Notes under the pieces: model-generated
Told to the model about the DNA's origin: nothing
The model's input: only the letters and a program-made list of their open reading frames with translations
Database searches by the model: none
Shown here: piece after piece, positions 23,834 to 33,069 of the stretch
How the letters are laid out: each line of letters begins with the position of its first letter
How positions within the stretch are numbered: position 1 is the stretch's first letter
Assembly (NCBI GenBank): GCA_050250815.1
Contig: JBFWNY010000004.1
Span: 1-64,000 of the forward strand
Source: JAEUMD01 sp050250815
GTDB lineage: Bacteria > Pseudomonadota > Alphaproteobacteria > Rhizobiales > Hyphomicrobiaceae
Reading direction: 5' to 3'
Length of the DNA stretch: 64,000 bases
Made by a program: the position numbers and the translations under genes

Positions 23834-24442
23834 CGAGACCCGGCCAAGGCCGTCTGGAGACTCCTGCATCGCCGCTTCCGGCGGCGGCTTGACCCCCAAG
23901 GTCCGGGTGGAGCGGGCAGCCGCGCGCAGCGCGGCAACACGGCCGGAAACCGCGGGGGTTGCCGGAAGGAAACAGAACGGACTTAGGGGATCAGTCAGTC
24001 GGAGGGATTGGTGCTTCCGTAAGCCCGATGGAGACTGGAGCCAGAACAGCATCCTTGCTGGCGCCAGATGATGACAGGGCCAGACGCACCGCCCCGGAGG
24101 CTCACCGGCCACGTCCCAGTTCGCCTGCCGATCAGCGCTCTGGCTTCGCAGGCAAGCGAGGACTTCCGCGAGAATGAGACGCCTACCGGGTCAACGCGCC
24201 GATGGCCGGATCATCGTTCCAAGGAACGTGGCTCGACCCAGGGCATTGCAGCAAGGCATGAAGATGTTCGCGGCGCAGCTCTACGCACAGTCCCACGGAC
24301 GGATCAGCCCGGCATCAATCGCCGTGCTCGCAGATCCGGCCCGATGCCGACGCACCGGGCCGGACGGGGCGACCGACACGGCAACGGCATGTCCAGCGAG
24401 GGCGATGACGCTCTGTACTTATTGGATGGCCGGAGGCTTGGT

Positions 24443-24489
24443 GGCGAAAGCTGCCGGGATGGACATGGGAATGATGGATCGCCGCCGCC
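24443..24489 (+). repeat. inverted repeat flanking ssb, right arm
   Basis: Matches the reverse complement of 23488-23534 over 47 bases with two differences. In one frame both arms encode AKAAGMDMGMMDRRR, so they may be copies of an old coding fragment rather than transposon ends. No target duplication was seen. Confidence 0.75.
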
Positions 24490-24633
24490 CCATGTCAGCG
24501 CCCCGTGTCAGCGATTGAAGCCGAATGGCGGAAACGCGCCGCAGGCGTGGTTCCGGCGCAGCCGAAAGCGCGGCCCGAAGGGCGGCATCCTTTCTTTCAG
24601 GTCCATGCCGCCAGCATCACCGAAACGACACTA

Positions 24634-25050
24634 TCAACGTGAAAGCGCAGCCGTTCCGACCGCATTGAGATTCAGCACCGCGGCGATGCCGATGACGATG
24701 CCACCGATCCCGCCGAGGATGTTGATGGCGATGGCCGAGTCGATCATGTGCTTGGTCACGCCATGAACCAGTGCGAAACCCGCGATGACGGCCGGAATGG
24801 CGAAGATGGCGAGTGCGATCAGGCGCAAGGCCGGGTTCTTGGCAAAGCCGAGGACGCCGATGACGAGCACGATGGAGCCCACGGCCGCACCGATGGCAGC
24901 AAGGGCGGAAAGCCAGAAGCCCGAGCCGGTCGCATAGACATATTGGAACGCGGTAATGCCCGTCATCACTGGCAGCGCATAGATGGCGAGATGCCAAGCG
25001 ATCACGCAGAAGGTGATGGTGAGCGAGATGGCGAGAAGGATCAGCGTCAT
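24634..25050 (-). CDS. small integral membrane protein of unknown function
   Basis: 138 residues with four predicted membrane helices (LILLAISLTITFCVIAWHLA; FWLSALAAIGAAVGSIVLVI; IALAIFAIPAVIAGFALVHG; INILGGIGGIVIGIAAVLNL). No catalytic motif is evident. Small membrane proteins of this kind recur on trb-type ICEs; the role is unknown. The start follows a GGAGGTTTCC ribosome binding site on the minus strand. It is divergent from the nuclease-like gene across about 260 bases. Confidence 0.8.
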   Translation of the reverse strand: MTLILLAISLTITFCVIAWHLAIYALPVMTGITAFQYVYATGSGFWLSALAAIGAAVGSIVLVIGVLGFAKNPALRLIALAIFAIPAVIAGFALVHGVTKHMIDSAIAINILGGIGGIVIGIAAVLNLNAVGTAALSR

Positions 25051-25309
25051 GGAAACCTCCAGATAAAGGCATGAGGATCACGACAGGCTGCCGGGAGATA
25101 CGCTCCGCCTGCGACTGTTCTGCTTCGCCGGTTCTTCGCAAAAGAGAAGACGCAGCTTTTCGGCGTTCGTCAAGCCAGCTTGGGGCATCGCATTTGCTGT
25201 AGAGACGCGTCAGGAAAATGCGAACAGGCAAGTAACGATCAATGGGACGGCGCTCCCGAACTGGCATCACCCCCGCTGGAATTCTATCAGTGTTCAAAAA
25301 GGGGGAATC

Positions 25310-26230
25310 ATGCCGACGACAATGTGTGACCTCGCGTCCAAGCTGCCGCTTTTGATCGGCCAGCTTCTCGATCGCGAAAGCCATCTCAAGCGCGGGCGCT
25401 TTCGAGAGGAGACGATGACCGATATTTTCACGGGCGCTCTGGCCGCGTTTGCCGGCTCCAATCTCGTGATTCAATATCCGGTCGAAGTCGAAACCGGTGG
25501 CGACATCGATCTGCGCTTCTGGCACGCGGCGAGTGGCCGCAACCTGTTCGTCAGGATTCAGGCCAAGCGTCTGAATGCGGAAAGCGATGTCGCGAAAACG
25601 AAGCAGGTCAAGATCAAGAACCGCGCCTATAACGAGCTGCTGCACAAGCCGCCGAAGGCTCTGGATTACCAGTTCCGGACTCTGCGAGACGCGCCCGATC
25701 CGTGGATACCGCTCTATATGTTCTACAACCACCACAGCGTAACGCGCGATCCCGCCTTTGCAGGGACGACGCCGACCGTCCGGGGGATCAATCTGGCCTT
25801 TGCCTGTGACATCGCCGAAGAGCTGGAGCTGAAGCTGGCTTCAGCGCCTAAGAAAAGGCTGAATCACAAGCGGCTGAGTCATCTGCAGAAGCACTTTTTT
25901 GGGATCGAAGCGATCCTGTGCCCGCCTGGTAGCTGGAATGACGAAGGCGTTCCGCCGCCGGATTTTGTGCAGAAATCCCTGAGAGAGTTCTATCGTCAGG
26001 ATGTGGCCAGCATCGAAGGCAAGGATGATCGGGATGCGGTCTTCCGTCGCCTCATGGAGCCGAGCGGCCTCGTCGTCCGCAGCGATGTCGCCCGCCGCTT
26101 GCCGGACGGTCCGTCGATCCGCGTCAGGCAACATGACGTGGACGTTCCGACGATCACTTTCATTTCGGGGCGAACGACGGATGATCGGACGCCCAACATC
26201 ACCAACAATCCCGACGCTGCGCAAGGGTGA
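25310..26230 (+). CDS. DUF6615-like nuclease-fold protein, single-gene cargo
   Basis: 306 residues. Near the N-terminus VEVETGGDIDLRFWHAASG is followed by LFVRIQAKRL: an acidic residue pair (D65, D67) and Gln84-x-Lys86, the arrangement of a PD-(D/E)xK nuclease core with the QxK variant. This matches what I recall of the DUF6615 family. The C-terminal half carries no domain I recognise. It is the only plus-strand gene in an otherwise minus-strand backbone, has its own promoter region and a strong AAGGGGGAA ribosome site, and ends convergent with the DUF2493 gene. This is typical of cargo, perhaps a defence gene. Confidence 0.7.
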   Translation: MPTTMCDLASKLPLLIGQLLDRESHLKRGRFREETMTDIFTGALAAFAGSNLVIQYPVEVETGGDIDLRFWHAASGRNLFVRIQAKRLNAESDVAKTKQVKIKNRAYNELLHKPPKALDYQFRTLRDAPDPWIPLYMFYNHHSVTRDPAFAGTTPTVRGINLAFACDIAEELELKLASAPKKRLNHKRLSHLQKHFFGIEAILCPPGSWNDEGVPPPDFVQKSLREFYRQDVASIEGKDDRDAVFRRLMEPSGLVVRSDVARRLPDGPSIRVRQHDVDVPTITFISGRTTDDRTPNITNNPDAAQG

Positions 26231-26245
26231 GGTGAATGGCGGCGC

Positions 26246-27178
26246 TCACGCGCCGCCGCCGTGCTTCATGACCGGGATGCCGAGCTTGCGGGCCTTGTCC
26301 GCGAGATTGTCCTGAATCCCGGTTCCGGGGAAGTGGATGACCCCGATCGGCATGGTGTCGAGCATCGCGTCGTTGCGCTTGAACGGCGCTGCCTTGGCGT
26401 GCTTGGTCCAGTCGGGCTTGAAGGGGATTTGCGTGACCTTGCGGTTGCTGGCCCATTTCGCGGCGATGAGTTCGGCGCCCTTCGGGCTTCCACCGTGCAG
26501 CAGCACCATGTCGGGGTGCTTAGCGTGAACCTGATCGAGCTTGGCCCAGATCAGGCGATGGTCGTTGTAGTCGAGACCACCGGTGAAGGCCACTTTCGGG
26601 CCGGGCGGCAGGAGCACCTCGTTCTCGGCGTGCTTCTTCGCGGCGAGGAAGTCGCGGCTGTCGATCATCGCGGCGGTCAGGTTGCGATGGTTGACCATGG
26701 AGCCCGTGCGTGGCCGCCAGACTGAGTGGGTGTGGCGCTCGAAGTGATCGCCGGCCTGGTCGCGCATCAGCTCGAAGGCGTCGCGCCGTTCGAGAAGGGT
26801 CTGCCCCTCTGCCGTCAGGCGCTCCAGTTCGACGGACTTCACCTCGGAGCCGTCCTGTTCCCTCTGGAGGCGGCGCTGCGCGACTTCGTTGTCGTCCAGC
26901 TCGCGTGCGATCCGGTCGCCGGCGCGCTGAAAGAGGTTGACCGTGCCCCAGAGCAGTTCTTCGAGGTCGGGTTCGAGGCGGGTGTCCGAGAGCGCCACCA
27001 CGAGGGCGTCGAAGATGTCGGCGATGCTGCCGGCCACCACATTGCCCTCGGGGAGCGGCCGCGGGTCGGGTTCGTCCTCAAAGGGACGGTAGCCGTAGAG
27101 CGCCAGTTCCTGAAGGACGTGATCGGTCGGGGAAGATGCGTGGTGCGGTTCGTAGTCGGTGTCGTGGTGTTCGGTCAT
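26246..27178 (-). CDS. DUF2493 (SLOG-like) protein
   Basis: 310 residues from the ATG at 27178 (MTEHHDTDYEPHH). The N-terminal half is helical and charged. The C-terminal third is the DUF2493 domain, a Rossmann-like SLOG relative: KVAFTGGLDYNDHRLIWAKL, then MVLLHGGSPKGAELIAAKWA, then GVIHFPGTGIQDNL. SLOG-type proteins bind nucleotides or ligands; this group is widespread on ICEs but not biochemically defined. The in-frame extension upstream to 27370 lacks family resemblance and lies in the leader. A roughly 330-base untranslated region precedes it. Confidence 0.85.
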   Translation of the reverse strand: MTEHHDTDYEPHHASSPTDHVLQELALYGYRPFEDEPDPRPLPEGNVVAGSIADIFDALVVALSDTRLEPDLEELLWGTVNLFQRAGDRIARELDDNEVAQRRLQREQDGSEVKSVELERLTAEGQTLLERRDAFELMRDQAGDHFERHTHSVWRPRTGSMVNHRNLTAAMIDSRDFLAAKKHAENEVLLPPGPKVAFTGGLDYNDHRLIWAKLDQVHAKHPDMVLLHGGSPKGAELIAAKWASNRKVTQIPFKPDWTKHAKAAPFKRNDAMLDTMPIGVIHFPGTGIQDNLADKARKLGIPVMKHGGGA

Positions 27179-27507
27179 AGCGGTCTGCCTTCGGCTGGAA
27201 GCCGCGCCCATCGCGGCCTTCGTGGCGACGAAAGGCGGCGGGCGGGACGGACCTGCACCGGACGCGTAGCGGGAGGCCGGAACGCAGAGGAGGATGACGG
27301 GGGCCGGCGATTTTGCTTCGCGATGCAAAGCGTCCGCAGGACGCGGCGGAAAATCGTTGGCAACCGGCATTGCCTGTCCGGCACGACTGACGCCCCGATC
27401 GCCCTCTCAGAAGGCCGTGGGTGTGGCCTCCCCGCGCCGGAGGTAGACCGCTATGGCCGAACCGGCCCCGCGATACAGCGTTGCCGCTACCACCTGACCG
27501 TGACCGA
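27179..27507. other. long leader region upstream of the DUF2493 gene
   Basis: 329 bases between the DUF2493 start and the Toprim gene stop. It is GC-rich with several short inverted repeats, for example GCGTCC-GCA-GGACGC near 27329-27343. No gene is supported. It may carry a terminator for the Toprim gene and a promoter for DUF2493. Confidence 0.4.
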
Positions 27508-28569
27508 TCAGGCCGCCAGCAACATGAAGCGGGCTATGTCCTGCGAGACGATCTGGTCGCGCAGCCGTGCCGCCAATGCGTCGTGGCCGAGCAGCCTGAG
27601 ATCTTCGTTGAAGTCGCCGAGCCGTGGCGTGAGCACGACCGCCTCGATCCCGACCGCGCTCGCACGCTCTGTCAAGGTCGCCATCGCGCCGTCGCCGGCT
27701 GGATCGTTGTCGCGGGCGATATAGAGTCGCCGCAGCGTCGTCGGGAACAGGATGGCGCTGAGATGGGCCGCCGAGAGCGCCGCCTGTGCCGGCATCATGG
27801 GCAGAACCGAGCGGACGGACAGCACCGTTTCGATGCCTTCGCCGGCCGTCATCACCTCGCTGCCCACGCCGAATCGGACGGCGTTCCCAAGGAGATCACC
27901 CATCGCACGCCGGGGCGTCTCGATCGGCGCACGGCCAAGACGCGCCTCGCTGAAGCCGTCGGGATCGAGCCAGGTGCGGTGCGCGCCCGTAATCGTGCCG
28001 GCGGGGTCGGTGACGGCGGCGACCATTGCCGGCCATGTCTCGGTCGGAGCGTTCTCGTCGGCCCGATAGTAGCAGCGGGGGTGGAAGCGCAGGCTTGCGG
28101 TTTCGTGCAAAGCCGTAATGGCGCGGTTCCGCAAATACGTTTCCACGAGCGTCTGCCCGACGGGCTTCGCCATGGCAAGGAGCCGCCGTGAGGCTTCGGG
28201 CGATCCTGTCGGGACCGATGCCGGGCGTCCGTCACGATCACCGGGTCCGGGTTCAGGATGCGGCAAGGCCAGGAAGGACCGGGCCTCGTCTGCAATGTCC
28301 TTGAAGTCGATCAGCCCGCAGCTTTCGCGGATGACGTCGAGAAGATCGCCATGTTCGCCGGTGGCGGAATCGGTCCATTTGCCGGCTGCGCCCTTACCGG
28401 TTTCCGGCCCGGTCAACCGAACGAACATCGACCGGCCCGGTGTGTTGCGGACATCGCCGACCTGCCAGTATCGCCCGGCGCGATGGCCGGACGACAGATA
28501 ATGACGGCAAACCGCCTCGGCCTGCCGGCCGAGACGGATTGCGAGTTCGCCAGCGTCGAAGCGGGCCAT
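27508..28569 (-). CDS. Toprim-domain primase-like protein
   Basis: 353 residues. An N-terminal zinc-finger-like/primase-associated region (YWQVGDVRNTPGRSMFVRL; WTDSATGEHGDLLDVI) leads to a Toprim domain with the catalytic Glu in AGEGIETVLSVRSVLP (about residue 243) and the acidic pair in LYIARDNDPAGDGAM (about residue 285). Such primase-like proteins are encoded on many plasmids and ICEs and may prime complementary-strand synthesis after transfer. It is one base from the end of the large helicase gene (stop 28570), so the two are coupled. Confidence 0.9.
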   Translation of the reverse strand: MARFDAGELAIRLGRQAEAVCRHYLSSGHRAGRYWQVGDVRNTPGRSMFVRLTGPETGKGAAGKWTDSATGEHGDLLDVIRESCGLIDFKDIADEARSFLALPHPEPGPGDRDGRPASVPTGSPEASRRLLAMAKPVGQTLVETYLRNRAITALHETASLRFHPRCYYRADENAPTETWPAMVAAVTDPAGTITGAHRTWLDPDGFSEARLGRAPIETPRRAMGDLLGNAVRFGVGSEVMTAGEGIETVLSVRSVLPMMPAQAALSAAHLSAILFPTTLRRLYIARDNDPAGDGAMATLTERASAVGIEAVVLTPRLGDFNEDLRLLGHDALAARLRDQIVSQDIARFMLLAA

Positions 28570-31500
28570 TTACGCCGCCTCCCGTTCGCCGATGCGCTCG
28601 ACCGGCCAGCGTTCGAGCAGCTTTACGAGCACGATTGGCCCATTGGCGTCGACCGGCACGAACATCCTGAGCTTCCACGAGATGATTTCGTGGAACAGGC
28701 CATAGGCCGACAGCCGCTCGCGCATGGTGTCGGTGAAGCCCGAGAGTTCGATGCGGTTCGCACCCATGACACGAGCGCGTCGAAGCTGAAGGCCCTCGGC
28801 GAGATCGAGGATCGTGCGGCCGTCCATCAGCGCCATGAAGGCGTCATCAGGCGTGAGCGTCGTCGTGCTGGTCGTGGTCGCATTGGCGGCCCAGGCCGGA
28901 GAGACCTTGCGGCCGATGATGCGTTCGCCGTCATCGGTCTGGAGGCGATACACCCGCGTCGATTCATTCGGCAGGCTCTTCCAGATCGGCAGCAGCAGGC
29001 CGGTGACGACATGGATCGTGCTGTCGGCAAACTCCGGCACCTCCGCGATCTCAGCGGTCCAGGCGGCGGCGAAAGCATCGTGATCGGCCTCGATCCAGTG
29101 GGTTTCGTCCATCGCGCGCACCGGCATGTTGTGCGCTTCCATCGGTCGCAGGAGACGCACCCGCCGTTCGATCTCGCCATCGTCGAGCATGATGCTCGTC
29201 GTCGGTACCTGCACGGCGGCGCGGCCCGAACGCTCGTTGACGAGGAGCTTCGCGCGCCGGTCAGCGAGGTGGCCGAGAGCGGCGGCGAGCGTCAGCGGAC
29301 GATTGCGCTCGCGCTGCGTGATGGCGAGCAACCGCGTCTCGGCGCCGGTGCCCGGATGGACATAGATTGTCTTGCGGTCGGTGACGATGAACCGTTCGGC
29401 GGTCAGCGTCTCCAGCCCTGCGTCATAGGTGCCGCTGGCGATGGCGCCCTCGATGCGCGCCGTCAGCAATTGCTCGAAGGCGGTGAAGAGGACGCCCTGA
29501 AGCTCGATCGTCAGCGCCAGCAGGCGATTGAGAAAGGTGGTGATCGGCGGCAGCTCGTCCTTGATGCCGGTCGAATCCATCAGCTTCAGGCCGGTGGCGG
29601 ACTCGAAGCGGTCGAGCGAGCAGCCCTCGACCTTGCCGCGCACCAGCAGCATGTAGAGCTGGCGCAGCGCATCGCGCGCATAGGGGCTTTCCAGATTGTC
29701 CTCCGGGCGGAACAGACCTTGCCCGCCCGTCTGGCGCTGCCCGCGCGTGATCGCGCCGAGCGTGTCGAGGCGACGGGCGATGGTCGAGAGGAAACGCTTC
29801 TCGGCCTTCACGTCCGTCGCGATCGGGCGGAATAGCGGCGGCTGCGCCTGGTTGGTCCTGTGCGTGCGGCCGAGGCCCTGGATGGCGGCGTCGGCTTTCC
29901 AACCGGGTTCGAGCAGGTAGTGAACGCGCAGGCGCGTGTTCCGCGCCGAGAGTTCGGCATGGTAAGAGCGCCCCGTCCCGCCAGCGTCGGAGAAGATCAG
30001 GACGCGCTTGGCGTCGTCCATGAACGCCTGCGTCTCAGCGAGATTGGCCGAGGTTGCGCGGTTCTCGACCACGAGCCGCTGGCCTTTCCTGACGATCCGG
30101 CGCGAGCGGCCCGTCACCTCGGCCACCATGTCGGTGCCAAAGTGCTGGACGATCTGGTCGAGCGCGCCGGGAACGGCCGGCAGGCTCGCCAGCTTCTCGA
30201 TCAGCTCGGTGCGGCGGGCGACGGCTTCACGGCTCTCGACCGGCTGGCCGTCACGCATGACCGGGCGGGACGAGACCTTGCCGTCGCTGTCGGTGAAGGG
30301 CTCGTAGAGCTGAACGGGGAAGCTGGTTTCGAGGTAGGACAGGACATATTCGCGCGGCGTGATGTCCGCCCGAATATCGTTCCATTCCTCGGTCGGGATG
30401 TCCGCCAGACGCCGTTCGGTCAGCGCCTCGCCGGTCGAGACGATCTGGATGACGGCGGAATGGCCGTCTTCGAGATCGGCTGTGATCGACCGGATCAGCG
30501 TCGGCGTTTTCATGCTGGTGAGCAGATGGCCGAAGAAACGCTGCTTGGCGGACTCGAAGGCCGAGCGGGCGGCGGACTTGGCCTGCTTGTTCAGCGTGCC
30601 GGACGATCCGGTGATGTTGGCGGCCTCCATCGCCGCGTCGAGATTGTTGTGAATGATGGCGAAAGCGCCGGCATAGGTGTCGTAGATGCGGGTCTGCTCC
30701 GGCGTCAGCGCGTGCTCGACGAGCTCGTATTCCACACCGTCGAAGGAGAGCGAGCGGGCGGTGTAGAGGCCGAGCGCGCGCAGGTCGCGAGCCAGCACTT
30801 CCATTGCCGCGACGCCGCCGGCCTCGATCGCCTCGACAAATTCGGCCCTGGTCGAGAACGGGAAATCCTCGCCGCCCCAGAGGCCGAGCCGCTGGGCATA
30901 GGCGAGATTGTGGACGGAGGTGGCGCCGGTCGCCGAGACATAGGTGATGCGGGCGTTCGGGAGCGCGTGCTGGAGGCGAAGCCCGGCGCGGCCCTGTTGC
31001 GAGGCGGCGACATCACCCCGTTCACCCTTGCCACCGGCGGCATTCTGCATCGCGTGCGCCTCGTCGAAAATGATGGCTCCATCGAAATCGGAGCCCAACC
31101 ATTCAACGATCTGCTTGACGCGCGATAGCTTCTCGCCGCGGTCGTCGGAGCGCAGCGTGGCGTAGGTTGTAAATAGGACGCTTTCGGGCAGCGTGATCGG
31201 CCGTCCTTGCGGGAAGCGGGACAGAGGCGTGACCAGCAGGCGTTCCATGCCGAGCGCGGACCAGTCGCGTTGCGCATCCTCCAGCAGCTTGTCGGATTTG
31301 GAAATCCACACCGCCTTGCGCCGGCCTTGCAGCCAATTGTCGAGGATGATCGCGGCGGACTGGCGGCCTTTGCCGACGCCCGTGCCATCCCCGATGAAGA
31401 AGCCGCGCCGGAAGCGCACGGCCTTCTCGGCATCGTCACGCGCGGCGGAAACGAGATCGAACGTCTCGTCCACGGTCCATGCGCCAGCGAGATAGTTCGA

Positions 31501-32910
31501 ATGGGCTTCGCCCGCATAGACCAGCGTTTCGAGCTGGGCGTCCGACAGAAGTTCGCGGATGTTTTCGGGGAGTTGCGGGCGATAGCTGGGCTTCGGCGGC
31601 GCGACGCTCGCCATCGCCGCCGACTGCACGAGCTTGGTCGGATGAGCCTGAGAGCCGGAGATACGGATCGCCTGCAATCCGTATTCTTCGTAGATGGCGT
31701 CGGAGATGCGGCTATCATCGTCGGCCCCGGCTTCGGTCTCGGCCAGCGCGTCGACGATCTCATAGTCGAGCGCGACGCCTTCAGGCTCGGCCATAGGTGC
31801 TGCGGGCGCGGTCCTGTCGGCGCGATTGAGATAGCCGCTCACGCTGCGCGCGGCGGCGGGCCCAGCGGCCGGAACGATGACGGACGGATCGATCGGCAGG
31901 CGCGGCGGAAGATACGCGCCGATCCACTCTATGAGCGTGGCGGCGTCCCGCGCGGTCCCCGGCGAGGCTGGAAAATCCGTGGGATCGTCGGCGGGCAGCT
32001 TGTCGATGACGGTAAGCCGCGTGGCGAAGGTCGTGCCATGCTTGGCATAGACCGCGCCGTCGATCCCGGCGGAGAACACGATCCGGCCGCGCTCCTGCAG
32101 GCGGGCGAAGGCGGCGGTCCAGGCCGGGGCTTCCGGGCCGAAGTTCGCGCCGGTGATCGTGACGAGACGCCCGCCGGGCGCCAGGCGCGCGAGCGCCGAG
32201 GCGACATGGCGGAACGCGGCGTCGGCCACGCGGCCCTCGACATGAACCATGGCCGAGAACGGCGGGTTCATCAGCACGACGGAGGGCACGGCGGCGGCGT
32301 CGAGATGATCGTCGATCTGGGCCGCGTCGAAGCGGGTCACGAGAATGGCCGGAAAGAGAGAGGAGAGCAGCGCGGCGCGCGTGTCGGCCAACTCGTTCAG
32401 CACGAGCGAGCCGCCGGCGATCTCGGCGAGGATCGCCAGCAGCCCGGTCCCGGCCGAGGGCTCCAGCACACGGTCGGCGGGCGTGATCGCGGCCGCGGTC
32501 GCGGCGACCAGGCCGAGTGGGATCGGCGTCGAAAATTGCTGGAGGGCCTGGCTTTCCTGCGAACGGCGGGTGTGCGTCGGCAGAAGTCCGACGATCTTGC
32601 CGAGCAGCGGGAGTGCCGCGACCGGAGAACCGGCTTTGCGGAAAAGCGCCTTTCCGTATTTGCGCAGGAAGAGGACGGTTGCGACCTCGCACGCCTCGTA
32701 GGCGGTTTTCCAGTCCCATAGGCCGGTGGCGTCGGAACCGCCGAAGGCCGCCTCCATCGCGCCGCGCAGGGCAGCGGCATCAACACGCGCACCGCGTTCG
32801 AGGTGCGGCAGGATGAGCAGGGCAGCCGCGCGGACGGCGGCGGCGGAATTGCCGGATGCGGCGAGCGGCGTCGCCGGCAGCGTATCGGCAAGGGGAAGCA
32901 GAGCGTTCAT
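28570..32910 (-). CDS. methyltransferase-helicase fusion (strawberry-notch type)
   Basis: 1446 residues from the ATG at 32910 (MNALLPLADTLP). The N-terminal part is a class I methyltransferase (GTGLLAILAEIAGGSLVLNE; NPPFSAMV near residue 210). The centre is a superfamily 2 helicase with Walker A (GDGTGVGKGRQ, about 503) and DEAH (FDEAHAMQ, about 612). The C-terminal strawberry-notch helicase domain includes LIFSDAGGTGRSYHAELS and GRTHRTNQA (about 1010). This large protein is standard on trb-type ICEs and may protect or process incoming DNA. Its activity is not established. The frame extends upstream to 33036 but that part lies in the leader. Confidence 0.93.
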   Translation of the reverse strand: MNALLPLADTLPATPLAASGNSAAAVRAAALLILPHLERGARVDAAALRGAMEAAFGGSDATGLWDWKTAYEACEVATVLFLRKYGKALFRKAGSPVAALPLLGKIVGLLPTHTRRSQESQALQQFSTPIPLGLVAATAAAITPADRVLEPSAGTGLLAILAEIAGGSLVLNELADTRAALLSSLFPAILVTRFDAAQIDDHLDAAAVPSVVLMNPPFSAMVHVEGRVADAAFRHVASALARLAPGGRLVTITGANFGPEAPAWTAAFARLQERGRIVFSAGIDGAVYAKHGTTFATRLTVIDKLPADDPTDFPASPGTARDAATLIEWIGAYLPPRLPIDPSVIVPAAGPAAARSVSGYLNRADRTAPAAPMAEPEGVALDYEIVDALAETEAGADDDSRISDAIYEEYGLQAIRISGSQAHPTKLVQSAAMASVAPPKPSYRPQLPENIRELLSDAQLETLVYAGEAHSNYLAGAWTVDETFDLVSAARDDAEKAVRFRRGFFIGDGTGVGKGRQSAAIILDNWLQGRRKAVWISKSDKLLEDAQRDWSALGMERLLVTPLSRFPQGRPITLPESVLFTTYATLRSDDRGEKLSRVKQIVEWLGSDFDGAIIFDEAHAMQNAAGGKGERGDVAASQQGRAGLRLQHALPNARITYVSATGATSVHNLAYAQRLGLWGGEDFPFSTRAEFVEAIEAGGVAAMEVLARDLRALGLYTARSLSFDGVEYELVEHALTPEQTRIYDTYAGAFAIIHNNLDAAMEAANITGSSGTLNKQAKSAARSAFESAKQRFFGHLLTSMKTPTLIRSITADLEDGHSAVIQIVSTGEALTERRLADIPTEEWNDIRADITPREYVLSYLETSFPVQLYEPFTDSDGKVSSRPVMRDGQPVESREAVARRTELIEKLASLPAVPGALDQIVQHFGTDMVAEVTGRSRRIVRKGQRLVVENRATSANLAETQAFMDDAKRVLIFSDAGGTGRSYHAELSARNTRLRVHYLLEPGWKADAAIQGLGRTHRTNQAQPPLFRPIATDVKAEKRFLSTIARRLDTLGAITRGQRQTGGQGLFRPEDNLESPYARDALRQLYMLLVRGKVEGCSLDRFESATGLKLMDSTGIKDELPPITTFLNRLLALTIELQGVLFTAFEQLLTARIEGAIASGTYDAGLETLTAERFIVTDRKTIYVHPGTGAETRLLAITQRERNRPLTLAAALGHLADRRAKLLVNERSGRAAVQVPTTSIMLDDGEIERRVRLLRPMEAHNMPVRAMDETHWIEADHDAFAAAWTAEIAEVPEFADSTIHVVTGLLLPIWKSLPNESTRVYRLQTDDGERIIGRKVSPAWAANATTTSTTTLTPDDAFMALMDGRTILDLAEGLQLRRARVMGANRIELSGFTDTMRERLSAYGLFHEIISWKLRMFVPVDANGPIVLVKLLERWPVERIGEREAA

Positions 32911-32949
32911 CGTGGAAGTCCTCGGGAGAGCGGAAACAGGCAAGCCCGC

Positions 32950-33012
32950 CGACGCTCTCTCTCGGACCGGACGGGCTCGAACCCGTCCCGGCCACTCTCT
33001 CCCTCTCAAACC
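32950..33012 (-). promoter_or_regulatory. 5' leader element (family 1), variant copy D
   Basis: Shares with copies A-C the blocks that read on the plus strand as CTCTCTCTCGGACC, AACCCGTCCC and ACTCTCTCCCTCT. Its main stem is GGACGGG / CCCGTCC at 32969-32988. It lies about 60 bases from the ATG at 32910, further than in the other copies. The stem-loop resembles a tRNA T-arm but no tRNA surrounds it. Confidence 0.5.
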
Positions 33013-33033
33013 GTGGCCATAGCCGACATGAAA

Positions 33034-33063
33034 CAAGCGCCCGGCCGTACGGCCGGGCGCTTG
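33034..33063 (-). terminator. terminator hairpin after the gene ending at 33070
   Basis: A 14-bp stem (CAAGCGCCCGGCCG with its complement) lies six bases downstream of the stop at 33070, followed on the minus strand by TTGTTTC. It separates this gene from the leader of the large helicase. Confidence 0.7.
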
Positions 33064-33069
33064 TGAAAG

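Larger units (their letters stand above)
23793..24633. other. gene-poor stretch upstream of ssb
   Basis: About 840 bases between the membrane-protein gene and the broken ssb. It contains the ssb leader hairpin and the right arm of the 47-bp inverted repeat. Several open frames cross it on both strands, but none has a ribosome binding site, a recognisable domain or typical codon pattern. It may be a rearranged or decayed segment, or a long untranslated leader. Confidence 0.5.

Noticed and set aside
24068..24766. Plus-strand frame of 232 residues
   Set aside because: It crosses the inverted repeat and runs antisense to the membrane-protein gene, with no ribosome site or domain.
32969..32988. 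T-arm-like hairpin with GGGTTCGAGCCC, possible tRNA
   Set aside because: No D-arm or anticodon arm pairs around it on either strand, and the sequence is part of a repeated leader.
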